From: Letharia columbiana
Lineage: Eukaryota > Ascomycota > Lecanoromycetes > Lecanorales > Parmeliaceae
DNA length: 64,000 nucleotides
Direction: 5' to 3'
Assembly (NCBI RefSeq): GCF_014066305.1
Contig: NW_023501041.1
Coordinates: forward strand, 372,001 to 436,000
The notes under the pieces are model-generated. The model was given only the letters and a program-made list of their open reading frames with translations. It ran no database searches and was not told the DNA's origin. Shown here one piece after another: positions 26,491 through 37,079 of the stretch; position 1 is the first letter of the stretch; each line of letters starts with the position of its first letter. A program made the position numbers and the translations under genes.

Positions 26491-26499
26491 ACCCCCCCT

Positions 26500-27690
26500 G
26501 AAAGTTGACGTTTAAGAATGCGACCTGGGCAGTATATCAGAGTCAGTTGTTCGCTATGATGCCCTGCCGGCGCAACATGAAGATCCTTACGCCTTGCCCC
26601 TCGAGTCAGTTGGAAGATCCATACTTTCGACCTTATCTTTCAGTCGTATCTCACTGTACCCAGTCTTCATCTCATCCCCTTTCCAACTCAGTCTCATCTA
26701 TGTCAGATTGTCGGAGCCGCCGTAGCAGGTCAAGTCGTCCAATTTGGCGGTGGCGTCACTGGGATCCAGAAAGGCCAGCGGGTGATGGGGTTAGAACCCC
26801 TATCGCAGCATCTACGCCCGCACCATTGCAGTAAACACCACAGCCTCGACCAGACACTGCATAGGCATCGGTACAAGCGCCTCGAAACAAGGAGGCTTCT
26901 AGCTCGACTCTGTCCTCCCAGACATCACGGTCGCGCCCCCTTCCTGACTCGCTATCCTTCGCTCAGGCCATTGTGCTTGTACTAGTCAGACTTCCTCGCG
27001 CTTCCCTTGCCTTGCAACGGCGTACAGCCCACGGGCCAGGCAATAATTTTGGGAGGCAGCTCATCTGTAGGCAGTTCTGCAATTCCAATTGCAGTAGCAA
27101 GCGGCCTCCGAGTCGTGACAACAGCATCGAAGAAGTATTCTGCGGCCGTCACATCACTGGGCGACGAATACTTTTCCGATCATGACAGTGCGACTATCGT
27201 TGATGACGTTGTCAACGCATCGAAATTCTCAGTAGGGATCGATACGATCTCGAAACCACCAACCATCAAGGCACCTGCAGACGTAGTTCAATGCCTAGGC
27301 AAAAGTAAAGAAACCTCGTGATCACGGTGCCGGCACCGGAAGACCGACCGAGGATGTAGAGGCCAAAGGAGGTACGCGTCCTCTTCCCCTGATTTGTAAC
27401 CATTTTTCCCGTTACCCAAATGATACTCAACGAAGACGACCGCTGATCTTGTCGACCTATCTCAAAAACATTTGCCCTCTCATTCGCGCTGAAGGGAAAG
27501 TTCGTCGCCGACGCTCTCTATGTGAATATCATCCTTGATGCTTTGTAGAGAGGAGGCGGTCTAGTGGCCGTTCAGTAGGGAACGATACGTGCTGAGCAAG
27601 GAACTCCGGCCGCGAAGGTCGTTGTTACTCTCCGACAGGAAACGGATGCCTCTACGAGATATGTCAGACAGAGATTCGATATCAAATAGA
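26500..27690 (+). pseudogene. Medium-chain zinc-type dehydrogenase/enoyl reductase pseudogene
   Basis: Pieces of a medium-chain dehydrogenase/reductase are recognisable in different frames. Around 26713-26790 it reads VGAAVAGQVVQFGGGVTGIQ then KGQRV (GroES-like domain). Around 27007-27240 it reads QAIILGGSSSVGSSAIPIAV and onwards (Rossmann cofactor-binding fold). Near 27490-27540 a piece reads FALKGKFVADALYVNIILDAL, and at 27600-27640 the usual C-terminal end GTPAAKVVVTLRQ. Frameshifts and stops separate them, so no full enzyme can be made. The lesions are mostly indels; there is no RIP signature. Relatives (toxD-like, trans-acting enoyl reductases) are often found in metabolite clusters. Confidence 0.7.
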
Positions 27691-28123
27691 GTCATTATCA
27701 AATAACTTACATACTATGATGAGATGAGAAAGACCGTCTCCATTACAGGCGGTGGATCATCGCCGCCTTACGGGAGTGGTGGGAGCGGAAGACGGCCAAT
27801 GTCAAGCGCGCCAAGCTCTCTTGAGCCTGGAGAAAAGTCTATTGTCTCGATAGTGTAGGGCTGGTGGGGCGGAACGTCAAACTCCACTCATGCACTCTTT
27901 CTCCGTGAACCATACTCATCTCCACGCTTGGTTGATATATATTAAGCTCTACACGTAGTATTGTCACTTCAAGCGAGAGATGACCGCAGTTACTTTCGAG
28001 TCTGTTAGAGGAATTTTGCATCTGTTCTCACGCTATCTGCCTATTGATCCTCAATGCTGGTGTCTGTAGAAGCTACCTCGACGTGGTCGGTGTAGTTGCA
28101 AAGGTACGTGTCCCCTTGCTGCG
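27691..28123. other. Gap between pseudogene and next gene
   Basis: Short frames only; nothing recognisable. Contains the 3' flank of the minus-strand gene ending at 28124. Confidence 0.4.
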
Positions 28124-31100
28124 TTACTTTGAACGCGCGGCTGCGTCCTGCTTGGCCCGGTCGTTGATGACGCTCATCGCAAGAATAGTACCGATGTCCT
28201 CGGCCGACAATTGCTTGGGCTTCATGCTCTTCTCCATGGCTTTCATCTCTTCCTCTGTCATCTCGGCCCCGGACTCCTTGCGCTTCTTTTCTGCTTGAAA
28301 CTTGCCGGCGGCTGGGAAGCCCTTTGGCAGGGGAGCAAAGGTCTGGGTGTCTCCGTAAAGGAAGCCGACTCGGAGTCCATTGTTTGCCATTGCCGCCCTG
28401 ATATCCTTGAACACCCCATCCTCCCAATCTTCTCCACCTGGCCAGATGTCCATGGGAGCTAGACCGCCTCTGCTGAAAAGAGTGTGCGTACGTTTGAAGT
28501 TGGCTTTGAACGGCTTGATCGCGGTGCCAGACTTGTCCACCCCTCCGCCGAGCAGGACAGTCACATTTTCTTGACTTCTCTTTATGTCCAGGTGATAGAC
28601 CGCTTCGATCGGCGCACCAAAGACAAGCCACTTTCCACCCCTCCTCAGCTTTCGTTCCCTGCTATTTTGCTTGAACTTCACTCCGAAAAAGTACCAGTAG
28701 CCCTTGCCATACTGCTGGTCTTTTTGCTGTGCGCTCCTCAACGATCTATAAAAGCCTCCATGCCCTTGCTTGAATGTTCCCAGCTTCCCAACGCGCCTCT
28801 CGCGTTCGGCAGTCTGAAGTGGAGTCTCTGGGATCTTTGCTGTGCCTTGACAAAGACCTTCGACTCCATCCAGACCAACCTCAAAGTGTTTGAGAAGGAC
28901 ACATCGTTGATCTGTTGGAGATGGTATGGGGGGATCGATGCGCTCGAGAGTCAGCGTAAGGATTGGTTTAGCTTCCAGTGGCATATGGCTGCAGATCGCT
29001 TCCGTCAAGGTATTGGGCATGCTCTGAGGCTGAGGGACGGGTGGGTTACGCTCCTTAGTCTTGGGCTGGCTCTCATCAAGGAATGTGACCAAATGGTTAC
29101 GAAGGCTCGCTGCAACGTCGAGCTGTTTTCCGCTCGAGCCTTTCATCTTGCCGTGACGCTCTTCACCGTCGTCTATATCGGTGTCGCGGGACCCGGAGAT
29201 CATCTGCTTGGCTTTGTCCTTCTGTTGAGTCTGAGAAGCGTACGCAGAGTTGTCTCCAACGCTTGAGCCTGTCTCTTGCCGTTTGCCCTTATCTTGAGCC
29301 CGAGGACCGTCCAACATCGTCTCATCAACACCAGGGCTTGTCTCTCTGCCCTTACCCTTGTCTTGAGCGTTGAGAACAGCTATGGCTTCGTCGATCACGG
29401 ATTGTGTCCCTCCTACTTCACTGTCATGGACGGAGAGAGCCCCAAGCTCTCGGCTGGGAGGAGTAAGGTCAGCCGGGATATGTTCGGAATCAGCGCTGGC
29501 AGTTCCAGTCGCGTATGATGACGTGCGCATCTCTCGGTCGTCATTGCTGGCCGTCGGCGTGTTATGGGGTATCGAGTTCCCCTCAGAGTCATGGTTCGGA
29601 TTAGGGGTGGCACCAGTGGCGTCTGAGCTATTCGCCGGATCCGGCGTTGGCGGGCCATCATACTCAGGCTCTCCATATGGTCCGATACCAACGAAACGAG
29701 GGTCTCTCGTGAGTTCTTCCCACTCCTCGCGCCGTTCGCGCTCTGCGGTATCCACTGAGCTGTCTCCTTGAGAGGCCGAGAGCGATTCCTCGCCTTCACT
29801 TGCTGCTGTATTGCTTCCTTGGCTGGTTTGAGGGGCGGTAGGCGCCAGGGAAGAACCAACGCTATGGAACAAGGATTTTGGAGTTGATGGAACCTCTGAA
29901 GTTTGGTCAGCAATGCTTGAAGTTGAAAGCCTCGCCAGACTTACCACTCATGCCTTCATCTTCAAGTTCTTTCAACTCCTCCTGACGACCTTCGTCCATC
30001 ATACGTGCAATGGCATTAGACTGCTCGGTCTCTCTAGCTTTCTTCTCATCCTCGAAAGAAGTAAGCTTGATCTCCGGGGCTTGACCAGTTTGCATCACCA
30101 CGCGCTTCTGACCAGACATCGCGACAACATCAAGAAGCTCCATTTTGTCCGACTCACGGTCGATGGTCACGGCAAAGTCCTTGCAATTCTCCAATGCAGC
30201 GCGGATCTTTATTGCGTTCATTTCGACCAGGAAGGGATTATGATCGATTGGCGGTGGTGGCAGGGGCCAGGTCTCATCACCGTGGATCCCGAGTTGACCT
30301 TGCAGACGACGAGAGGCCGCTTGAACGTGGGGTAGACGGTCCATGAAGACCTTGGCGCGGTCTTCCTCGGCTTGCTGAGGATTTGCCACGTCCGCCATCT
30401 CCTGGAGACGAGCCGCACCTTTGAGCAGACGTTGGGACATTCCTCTTCCCTCTTGCTTCGATTTGTTGGACTTCTCTGGTGAAGGCCTGCGTGTTATGTC
30501 AGTGAGTGGTGGAGGTCAGGCTTGGTGTGGGTTTACTTGGGAGTTTGCTTGTCCGCCTTCTTCTGCGGGCCTCCGGGCGCTTTGAGGGGAGGTGGAAGCA
30601 TAGCTCCAGGTTCTACCTTCGGTTTATCGGATTTTGCAGATGACGGCCTGCGGGGTACGTCAGTGAGCGGTGAAGTTCGGGTTCATCATGAGCTTACTTT
30701 GGAACTTTGCTGTCAGCCTTCTCCTGTAGACCTTCGGCCAAATTGAGTAAAGCTCCTGGCATTGATTTCGGCTCTGAAGTGGGAGACCTTCCAGATATGG
30801 ACCTGTGCCATACGTCAGTGGAGTGGTGGATTTCGCAATGTGGAAAACCTCACGTTGGATGTTCGTCGCCCTTCTTCAGAAGGTGATCAATTTCCTCAAT
30901 GGATGGTGGAAGCTTAGCTCCGGGTTTTAGCTTGGATGGATCAGGCCTCCCAGATAACACGGACTCTCCGGATGGCAACCTGGGTGGTATGTCAGTGAGT
31001 GCTGGGTTTTGGACCGCCATGAGCTTACTTGTATCCTAGCTTGTCCGCCCACTCCTCCAGAGTCGGACGCTCTTCAAAATCACCTCCCTTCAAAGGAGGA

Positions 31101-31267
31101 ACTTCGAAGTCCGGACCTTTGTTACGATACTCCCAGTAGAATGGGCCTTGGGCATCACGGGTGTTGATGTCGCAAGAAATCCTGGGTGGGGGTGTCTTTT
31201 CGCGAGGTGTTGGGGGGTCAGGAAATTTGTTTGGAGGAGTCTTGGGAGGCTCCGGTGGAGGATCCAT
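28124..31267 (-). CDS. Six-exon protein of unknown function with duplicated exons
   Basis: Model: exons 31267-31029, 30979-30854, 30802-30698, 30647-30537, 30486-29945 and 29895-28124; 964 residues. All five introns are 49-51 bp, with GT..AG ends and a CTGAC branch site. The first four all interrupt at codon phase 2. Exons 2-4 encode similar 35-42 residue units with a PGA-x-L core and an ADK-like end, and their flanking introns are alike, indicating tandem exon duplication. The N-terminus is proline-rich; residues about 200-380 are charged; the middle is Ser/Thr-rich and probably disordered. The last ~280 residues look folded (GYWYFFGVKFKQNSRERKL, GGGVDKSGTAIKPFKANFKR) and end in a Lys/Glu-rich helix. 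I recognise no known domain. The splice model is internally consistent but unproven. Confidence 0.75.
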
Positions 31268-33809
31268 CTTGAATCTTCCTCTTTGGTACAGGTAAGCGGA
31301 TGTCGGTGAACGGAGGTTATGAGTTCCGCGATTTTTGAACGGTGAGGTTGTGTGATGAGGTTGCCATGGAAGGGTGAGGAAAGCTTTGGATGCTAGCCCA
31401 ATTGGGTAAGTAGTTTGGGTTGAGATTCACAACAACAAACACATCAAGAAGCTTTTCCCCCGGAGTTAATGGTATGATACTCCTATATGTTCCTGTCCAC
31501 ATGCAAAGATATCTCGTATGATGGGAATATATGTTTATTTAGAACGGAAGGGCTCGAAAAAAAATCAAAAAGCGCCACGCACCTCACTTGTGTGCTGGTA
31601 CACCACCCTTGAATTGAGTCGAGCGCGCTTTTGCAATCTTGCAACCAAGCCCAAGTGTCTGAGGGATGGCTTTCAACACAGATACCGCCTTTGGGAGACC
31701 AGCCCATCCAAGAGGGAGGCGGAAGAGGTCTCATGTGTTGACAAAAAGGGGGTTCTGCATAAACGGCCTGCCCAGCGATCCCAAGTAAAAAGTCACTCTA
31801 CTAGAACGAAGTGGGTTCCCATTCAGTCTCAAGGGCCGTCAATCGTGATTGCTTCTATCGTATCTTACATTTGATCATCCAATCCTACGTCTGCTGCGTG
31901 TTGAGGTGACAAAGCCGGCCTTGTTGGGAGAGCAGTCCCACCTCGATGGACACGACAGGTTCTTCTACTGCTCTCATGACCGACGCTTCTGGAGGTGTTG
32001 TCCCCGTCCATGCCTCCCACTCTGTCGTTGTGAGGTCGTTCGGATCTATGCGTCGTGGGAGGGGAGTGTAGAATGTGGGAGAGTATGATTCGCTACTTTT
32101 CATACCTCACGGTCTAGTCGTTCGAGCATGGGTCGTACTGCATACTTCCGGCTGCTTTTCTAGGTACTACAATACTTGTGCACGTCAACGTCTCAACGCC
32201 AACAGCCCCATGATGGCGAGGCATGGTTTGCGTGCAAGGAATACGAGATGTTCTTGGGAAGAGAAGAGTTTATTTATTTCGCATCTTTCTTGATCAAGTT
32301 GCGCAGGCGTGAGCTTTACTACATATCTCCACCAACTTTGCTGCTCGTAATGCTTGTCTGTCTCATGATCCCCAGGCCCAGAGCCACAAGGTCGAGGGAG
32401 GTCGTGGAGTTGGTACTGCGGACAAATGACTGACCACAGGCGCTGGCCATGTCAAGCAGCTGCTTTATAGAATTGTCTCGAATCATGGATGCTATATCAA
32501 CAGCGTACTCGCTCATGAATGGGGTGTGTTGTCATGGTCAAGGCATGTCGTTATTTCAAGAATACCCTAACGTATTTAACTCCAAGCGAAACGGAATCCA
32601 TCGTCCACAAGTCCTGCTTTAATATTAGGACTCAGCCTAAGCTTCAACATTATATGACTGTTTCTTGGAGCGCGTCTCAACTCTGGGGTGTGCACTGTTT
32701 CAAGACCATCCAGCGCACGTCCCTACCAGTGATACCCCTGTAACAGGCCTGAAGTCGCAAGGGAGCCTTGATATTGCGCAAGTGCAAACTTATGTACGCC
32801 CGTTACATACTCGTTTCAGCATCTTTCACGAGACGTAGAGAGGTCAGAGCTAGGTGAGTACTAGGTATGCAGGGTTAAGACGCGCGGAGGCTCGGTTGGT
32901 GCCGGACCCATGTCGCCACAGATTGAGCCAATGCAAAGCCAAGGCTCCAAGTCCTTGACTGCCTGTGTCCAATCAATCCGTGCAAGCACTTCAATAAACC
33001 TGTTTTCTCCATGCTCCGAGCGAACGAGAAGTCTTGATGTCGATGAAGGCGATGGTGATTGCTGCAATGAGCGGGAATTCGATGGGCCCGCATGAGCACT
33101 TTTTGGTGTATTCCATGCAAGCCTTGGAGTCTGAGGAGGTCTGGCTCCGCTGCCTTCCGTGCCCACTGAATACTTTGCTGTGGCTTCTGACCGTACATTG
33201 ACTTTTTCTCAATGGACCCGCACCTCGCGAACCTAAAGTAGATAGTAGTACTGGATAGTCAGGGAGATACCTAGGATCTATTAATATTGCTGACAGCTCT
33301 AATGAGAAAGGGTGCGTCCAATCCGGAGTGCCAATGCAGCGGAGCGGAGACAGCTGCAAGTCATGCCTGACTCGTTGAAAAAAGAAAAAAGGGCAGGGGA
33401 TCGGGTGGTCCGGCGGGAAAAAAGCCGTTGCTGGAGTGGGATTTAGGGTGCGTTTAGGCTCTGAAACGCGTATTTGGCCCCAAGAATAGCGGCGGCTGCC
33501 CTTTCCCCTCTGGTGCCCTTTGGTGCCTCACCCAAATTTTCCCTCTGCGAAAGACCGGTCTAGACCCCCGAGCACCCCGAGTACCACCCAAACATCTCCA
33601 TCGGCTGATTTACTCATTTCTTCTCTTTCTTTCTTTCTTCTTTTCTTTCTCTACTGCCTGCACTACGACCCTACACATACCTACATTCGATTTTCGCCGT
33701 TATGACTGATGACCTATTCACTTGATCATTCTGCCCTCCAATAGACAGTCCCTCTTTTGCCATCCCGGTCTACTTGCTGAGATCCTATCCACATCGCTCT
33801 GGCTCCAGA

Positions 33810-33842
<33 letters not shown>

Positions 33843-33967
33843 ACAACAAACGCTTTCTTCCTCTCGGCTACACCACATTGGTAAACCGAGTTCGTACTCG
33901 TCTGTGATCACCCAACCTCACCAGCTACATTCAATCAGCCCCGATACGGTAGTATGCAACGGATGCA
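31268..33967. other. 2.7 kb without a convincing gene
   Basis: Only short frames. The least unlikely are on the minus strand at 32319-32516 (65 residues) and 31885-32103 (72 residues, TTTEWEAWTGTTPPEASVMR), which could be exons of a small gene, but I found no convincing splice pair joining them. Near the right end, a pyrimidine-rich stretch (33610-33660) and a (CAA)n microsatellite (about 33812-33850) lie just upstream of the gene at 33968, probably in its promoter or 5' leader. Confidence 0.4.
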
Positions 33968-33971
33968 ATGA
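33954..33971 (+). promoter_or_regulatory. uORF overlapping the main start
   Basis: ATG CAA CGG ATG CAA TGA encodes five residues. Its stop codon overlaps the main ATG at 33968 as ATGA, so ribosomes finishing the uORF would terminate on the downstream start. Such an arrangement can limit or couple translation. It matters only if the transcript starts upstream of 33954. Confidence 0.45.
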
Positions 33972-35780
33972 CCACAAAGGCATCGGCTCGGCCACAGCCT
34001 TTCGTGTCTGACCAGGATGGGGCCAATTCAATCGAAGGAATCCCTTCCAAGGCCTGCTTGAATTGTCGAGGTTATTCGGATTCTGATCTTCCAAGCTGTA
34101 GAGCATCCGGAGTAAAGAAGTATCACATCAGTGACTTCGCCGCCCCTGTTCCAAATGATCTCGCCGCCGCTACTATTGAGACCACAAACATGCATTCGCT
34201 CCTACCCCTGGTGAAATGTCGGCAGCACCTCCAACTTCCATCCTTTAGATCTTTGGGCATCTCTTCACGCGTACCCGACGCTCTGCTCACTCCACCTGAC
34301 GAGACTATCATCCAAGATTGCATGGCAACTCCACCACTTACTTCCTTTCCATCAGCTTCCAGAAGATCCTCGTACCCAGCACTCAACATGCCGAAGACGC
34401 CGTCGCCTGACCGCTCAGACTTTACCTCCACGCTCGGCCAAGTAGCGACTGCTTCTGAAGCTCCGACTACTACTGCCTCGAACCATCAATCCATACCAGT
34501 CTCAGAGGCCCAAGCCGGGAATGCTGAACATGGGACAGACCCTACGAGGTCTGACAGTGAGGACAGCGATGCTGTGCCTGGTCAGTTCGATTGGCTCAAG
34601 GAGGCTACTGACGCGCTTGGTGAGCTTCACGAAATCGTTGCAAAGCATTGAATGCTTCTCGCTGACCACCGTAGTTGCCAACATCGATGTCGCTGCTACA
34701 AACTATGTCGTGTATACGCTCTGCCATACGCAACCTTGCCCTCTTACGAACATCATGATGAAGCCTAAAGACGAGAAGAAGCCGCCTGTTTTCATTGGTG
34801 ATATCAAGGTGCCAGTGCAAACCACAGAAATGATTGGACCCGTTGCAACTACCTTCCAGGTCATCGAAGCCGCCATCCAAGATAGCGCGGATCCTGGCGG
34901 ACTTTACATCGATATAACCTACGCAGTGCCCGTAAAATTCAACATGAACCACATTCCCAACAGCCCCGTTACAACACCCAACATCGGAGCGTCGGGAGCC
35001 GACTATTTCAGTATGAATGTCTTCCCCAAAGCGGTCGTTGCAATGGATCACCACCACGCCCTCAATACCTCCGTCCCCTCCTCTCCACACCCCGTTGTGG
35101 CGCCTTCCAGCATCAGTGTCTCCCTGCTTGAACGCTTCATCCCACCTTCGTCTACCGAGGAATATCTCCACCTTTTCGCTATGGATGCCCCATCAGTCCT
35201 CGTCGACCGACTCGTTGAGCTTTCGCCAAGAGGAGGCATGCTCGTCTTCGTCTACCCAACACTCCAAGGAGCCACCACGTTCTCTTCCAGATACCTTGGT
35301 GCGCTTCTCGATCCCTTATTACGCAACATGGTCGGCCTCTACAATCTCTCTGCCGACTTTGCGTGTGGCATTGGCAAAGCTGCGGCTGTGCACCAAATGC
35401 TTCCCTACGAAAAAATGCTACGTAAACTCTCCGCACTCCTCCGCCAGCTCGAGCGCGGCATTACCGCTCCAAATCGCCCCAAGCCCAGATACAAGATAAT
35501 GCACTCGAATACGCAGGTAGTGCCGCTGGAGCGGAAAGAGTGGACGCAGTGGTGGATTCATCAGGAGAGCGAGAGGATTGCAAAGGTGGTCAATAACTAC
35601 TTCAACAAGGGGCTCATGTTGCCACACAAAATGAATTTCTCCGGTGATATCGAGGACGTGACGGCCTCGGACTTGGTTCGCGAAGTGTGTGACGGAGTGA
35701 AAGAGAGGCCATATGCAGAGTGCGACGCGGTTAGAGAGGGAATCGAGGTCGGAGTGTTCGTTGTGAAGAGGACTGCTTGA
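33968..35780 (+). CDS. Two-exon protein of unknown function
   Basis: Model: exons 33968-34619 and 34675-35780; 585 residues. The 55 bp intron (GTGAGC..CGTAG with CTGAC branch) lies at codon phase 1; splicing joins the two long frames in phase (..EATDAL then VANIDVAATNYV..). The first ~210 residues are Ser/Pro-rich and likely disordered, with a short cysteine group (CLNCRGYSDSDLPSC). The C-terminal ~370 residues look folded: GDIKVPVQTTEMIGPVATTF, then VELSPRGGMLVFVYPTLQGA and a helical part. VELSPRGGMLVFVYP is reminiscent of a late beta-strand of Rossmann-like methyltransferases, but no SAM-binding motif is visible. I do not recognise the family. It is convergent with the ABC transporter. Confidence 0.75.
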
Positions 35781-37079
35781 GCGGTAACAGCACGTCAGAG
35801 ATCGATGCAGCATGGGGAAGAAAACACACAGGATTTTGAACTCGAGGGATTTCTTCCCATGATTCGGACAGGTAATTGCTGTCTTTAATACGTCATAGCA
35901 AGCGAGGCGTTGGGGGAAAAGGGGGCAAGCTCTTGCATAGCAGTAATGTCGGTAGGCTCTTTATATCATCGGCGAAGGCGTCTTATCTAGGGAAAATTTG
36001 CAGAGAGGCATCTCTCCAAGATGCCAACACTCCGCCGATTTCTACAACCCGACACAAGACACACGTCCCCAAGAATCAAATCCAACACCCCATTACTTCA
36101 CGTCCACTCCAACCGCACCACGCCGTCCAGCTCCAAAGTCTCCGCCCCCCCCTCCTCTCCCAGCAACACCACCATCATCTCCTCGTCTACAACTACACAA
36201 CAACCCTTCCAAAACCCCGCACGCAAACCCTTCCCTTCCCTCGTCCGTACGTCCGTACCTACGACTCCAGATCCCAGAAAAACCCCATCGGTACCCCTCT
36301 CCCACCCACGACACAAACCTCGCCCCTCCCCTCCCCTCCCCCCCTCCCCCCCTTCCACTCCTTTGCTCGCTATCTGAACGCGGTTCATCTCATCTCATCT
36401 CATCTCATCTCATCTCATCCGTCCATCCGTCCGTCCGTCCTCACCGGCTCGACGCCAGTTCTCCAACGGGGTGCAGTCCTGTTGACCTGCTCATTCTACC
36501 AATTGGCTAGAGGATTACGAGTAATGGGGTCGATGGGGGCACCGGAGCCCGGCTGGGGTAAGATCTTGCGGGGGGGGGGGGTTGGAAAGAAAGGGAGGAA
36601 GAAAGGGAGGAGGGAAGGAAGAAAGAAAGAAAGAAAGAAAGGAAGAAAGAAAGAAGAAAGAAAGAAAGAAAGAAAGCAAGAAAGAAATCTTTCTTCTGCG
36701 TTGTTTGACGGAATGACCGATGGGTTGAATCATTCTCGGGTTGGTTTGGGTTGGTTTGGTTTGGTTTGGGTTGGTTTGGGTGATGCGGCGGGACTCGTTG
36801 GCTTTCGGTGGGAACGGATCTTAGCGCAGGGGGAAGGGCGGGTCGGAGCTGGTAGGTAAGGTAGGGAGGGTTCGAGGGGGGTAATGAGACGAGCGAGAAT
36901 GATGGGGTAGAGGGGACGACGTTGACGAGATGGGGAAGTGAGATGGGGTAGGATCGGTTGGCGGTATTTTGAGGATTGGGCACCAGCTTTCGGGTCTATC
37001 TGTATCCTGTAATGAATCACCGTGCGCCCCCGATGTCTAAGCGCTAGAAGACCGTGCAGCTGCTTTTCATGCTCCGTTG
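35781..37079. repeat. Low-complexity spacer between convergent genes
   Basis: About 1.3 kb with pyrimidine-rich DNA (36090-36380), (CATCT)n at 36385-36419, (TCCG)n to 36440, a 12-G run at 36570-36581, a near-pure purine GAAA/GGAA tract at 36584-36687 and (GGTTT)n at about 36738-36781. The long frames here are low-complexity artefacts. It lies beyond both stop codons (35780 and 37080), so it is 3' flank rather than promoter. Confidence 0.8.

Noticed and set aside
24527..27690. An aflatoxin-type biosynthetic cluster
   Set aside because: Only an AflR-like regulator and a dead reductase are present; no polyketide synthase or other pathway enzyme lies in the window.
28484..29266. 260-codon plus-strand frame
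   Set aside because: Antisense shadow of exon 6 of the minus-strand gene at 28124-31267.
29896..29947. GTG-initiated N-terminus for the frame at 28124
   Set aside because: These codons lie in a clear 49 bp intron; the gene extends upstream through five more exons.
35876..36983. Long frames on both strands (up to 327 codons)
   Set aside because: Entirely Pro/Ser, Lys/Arg or Phe/Ser low-complexity translated from pyrimidine and purine tracts; no splice or domain support.
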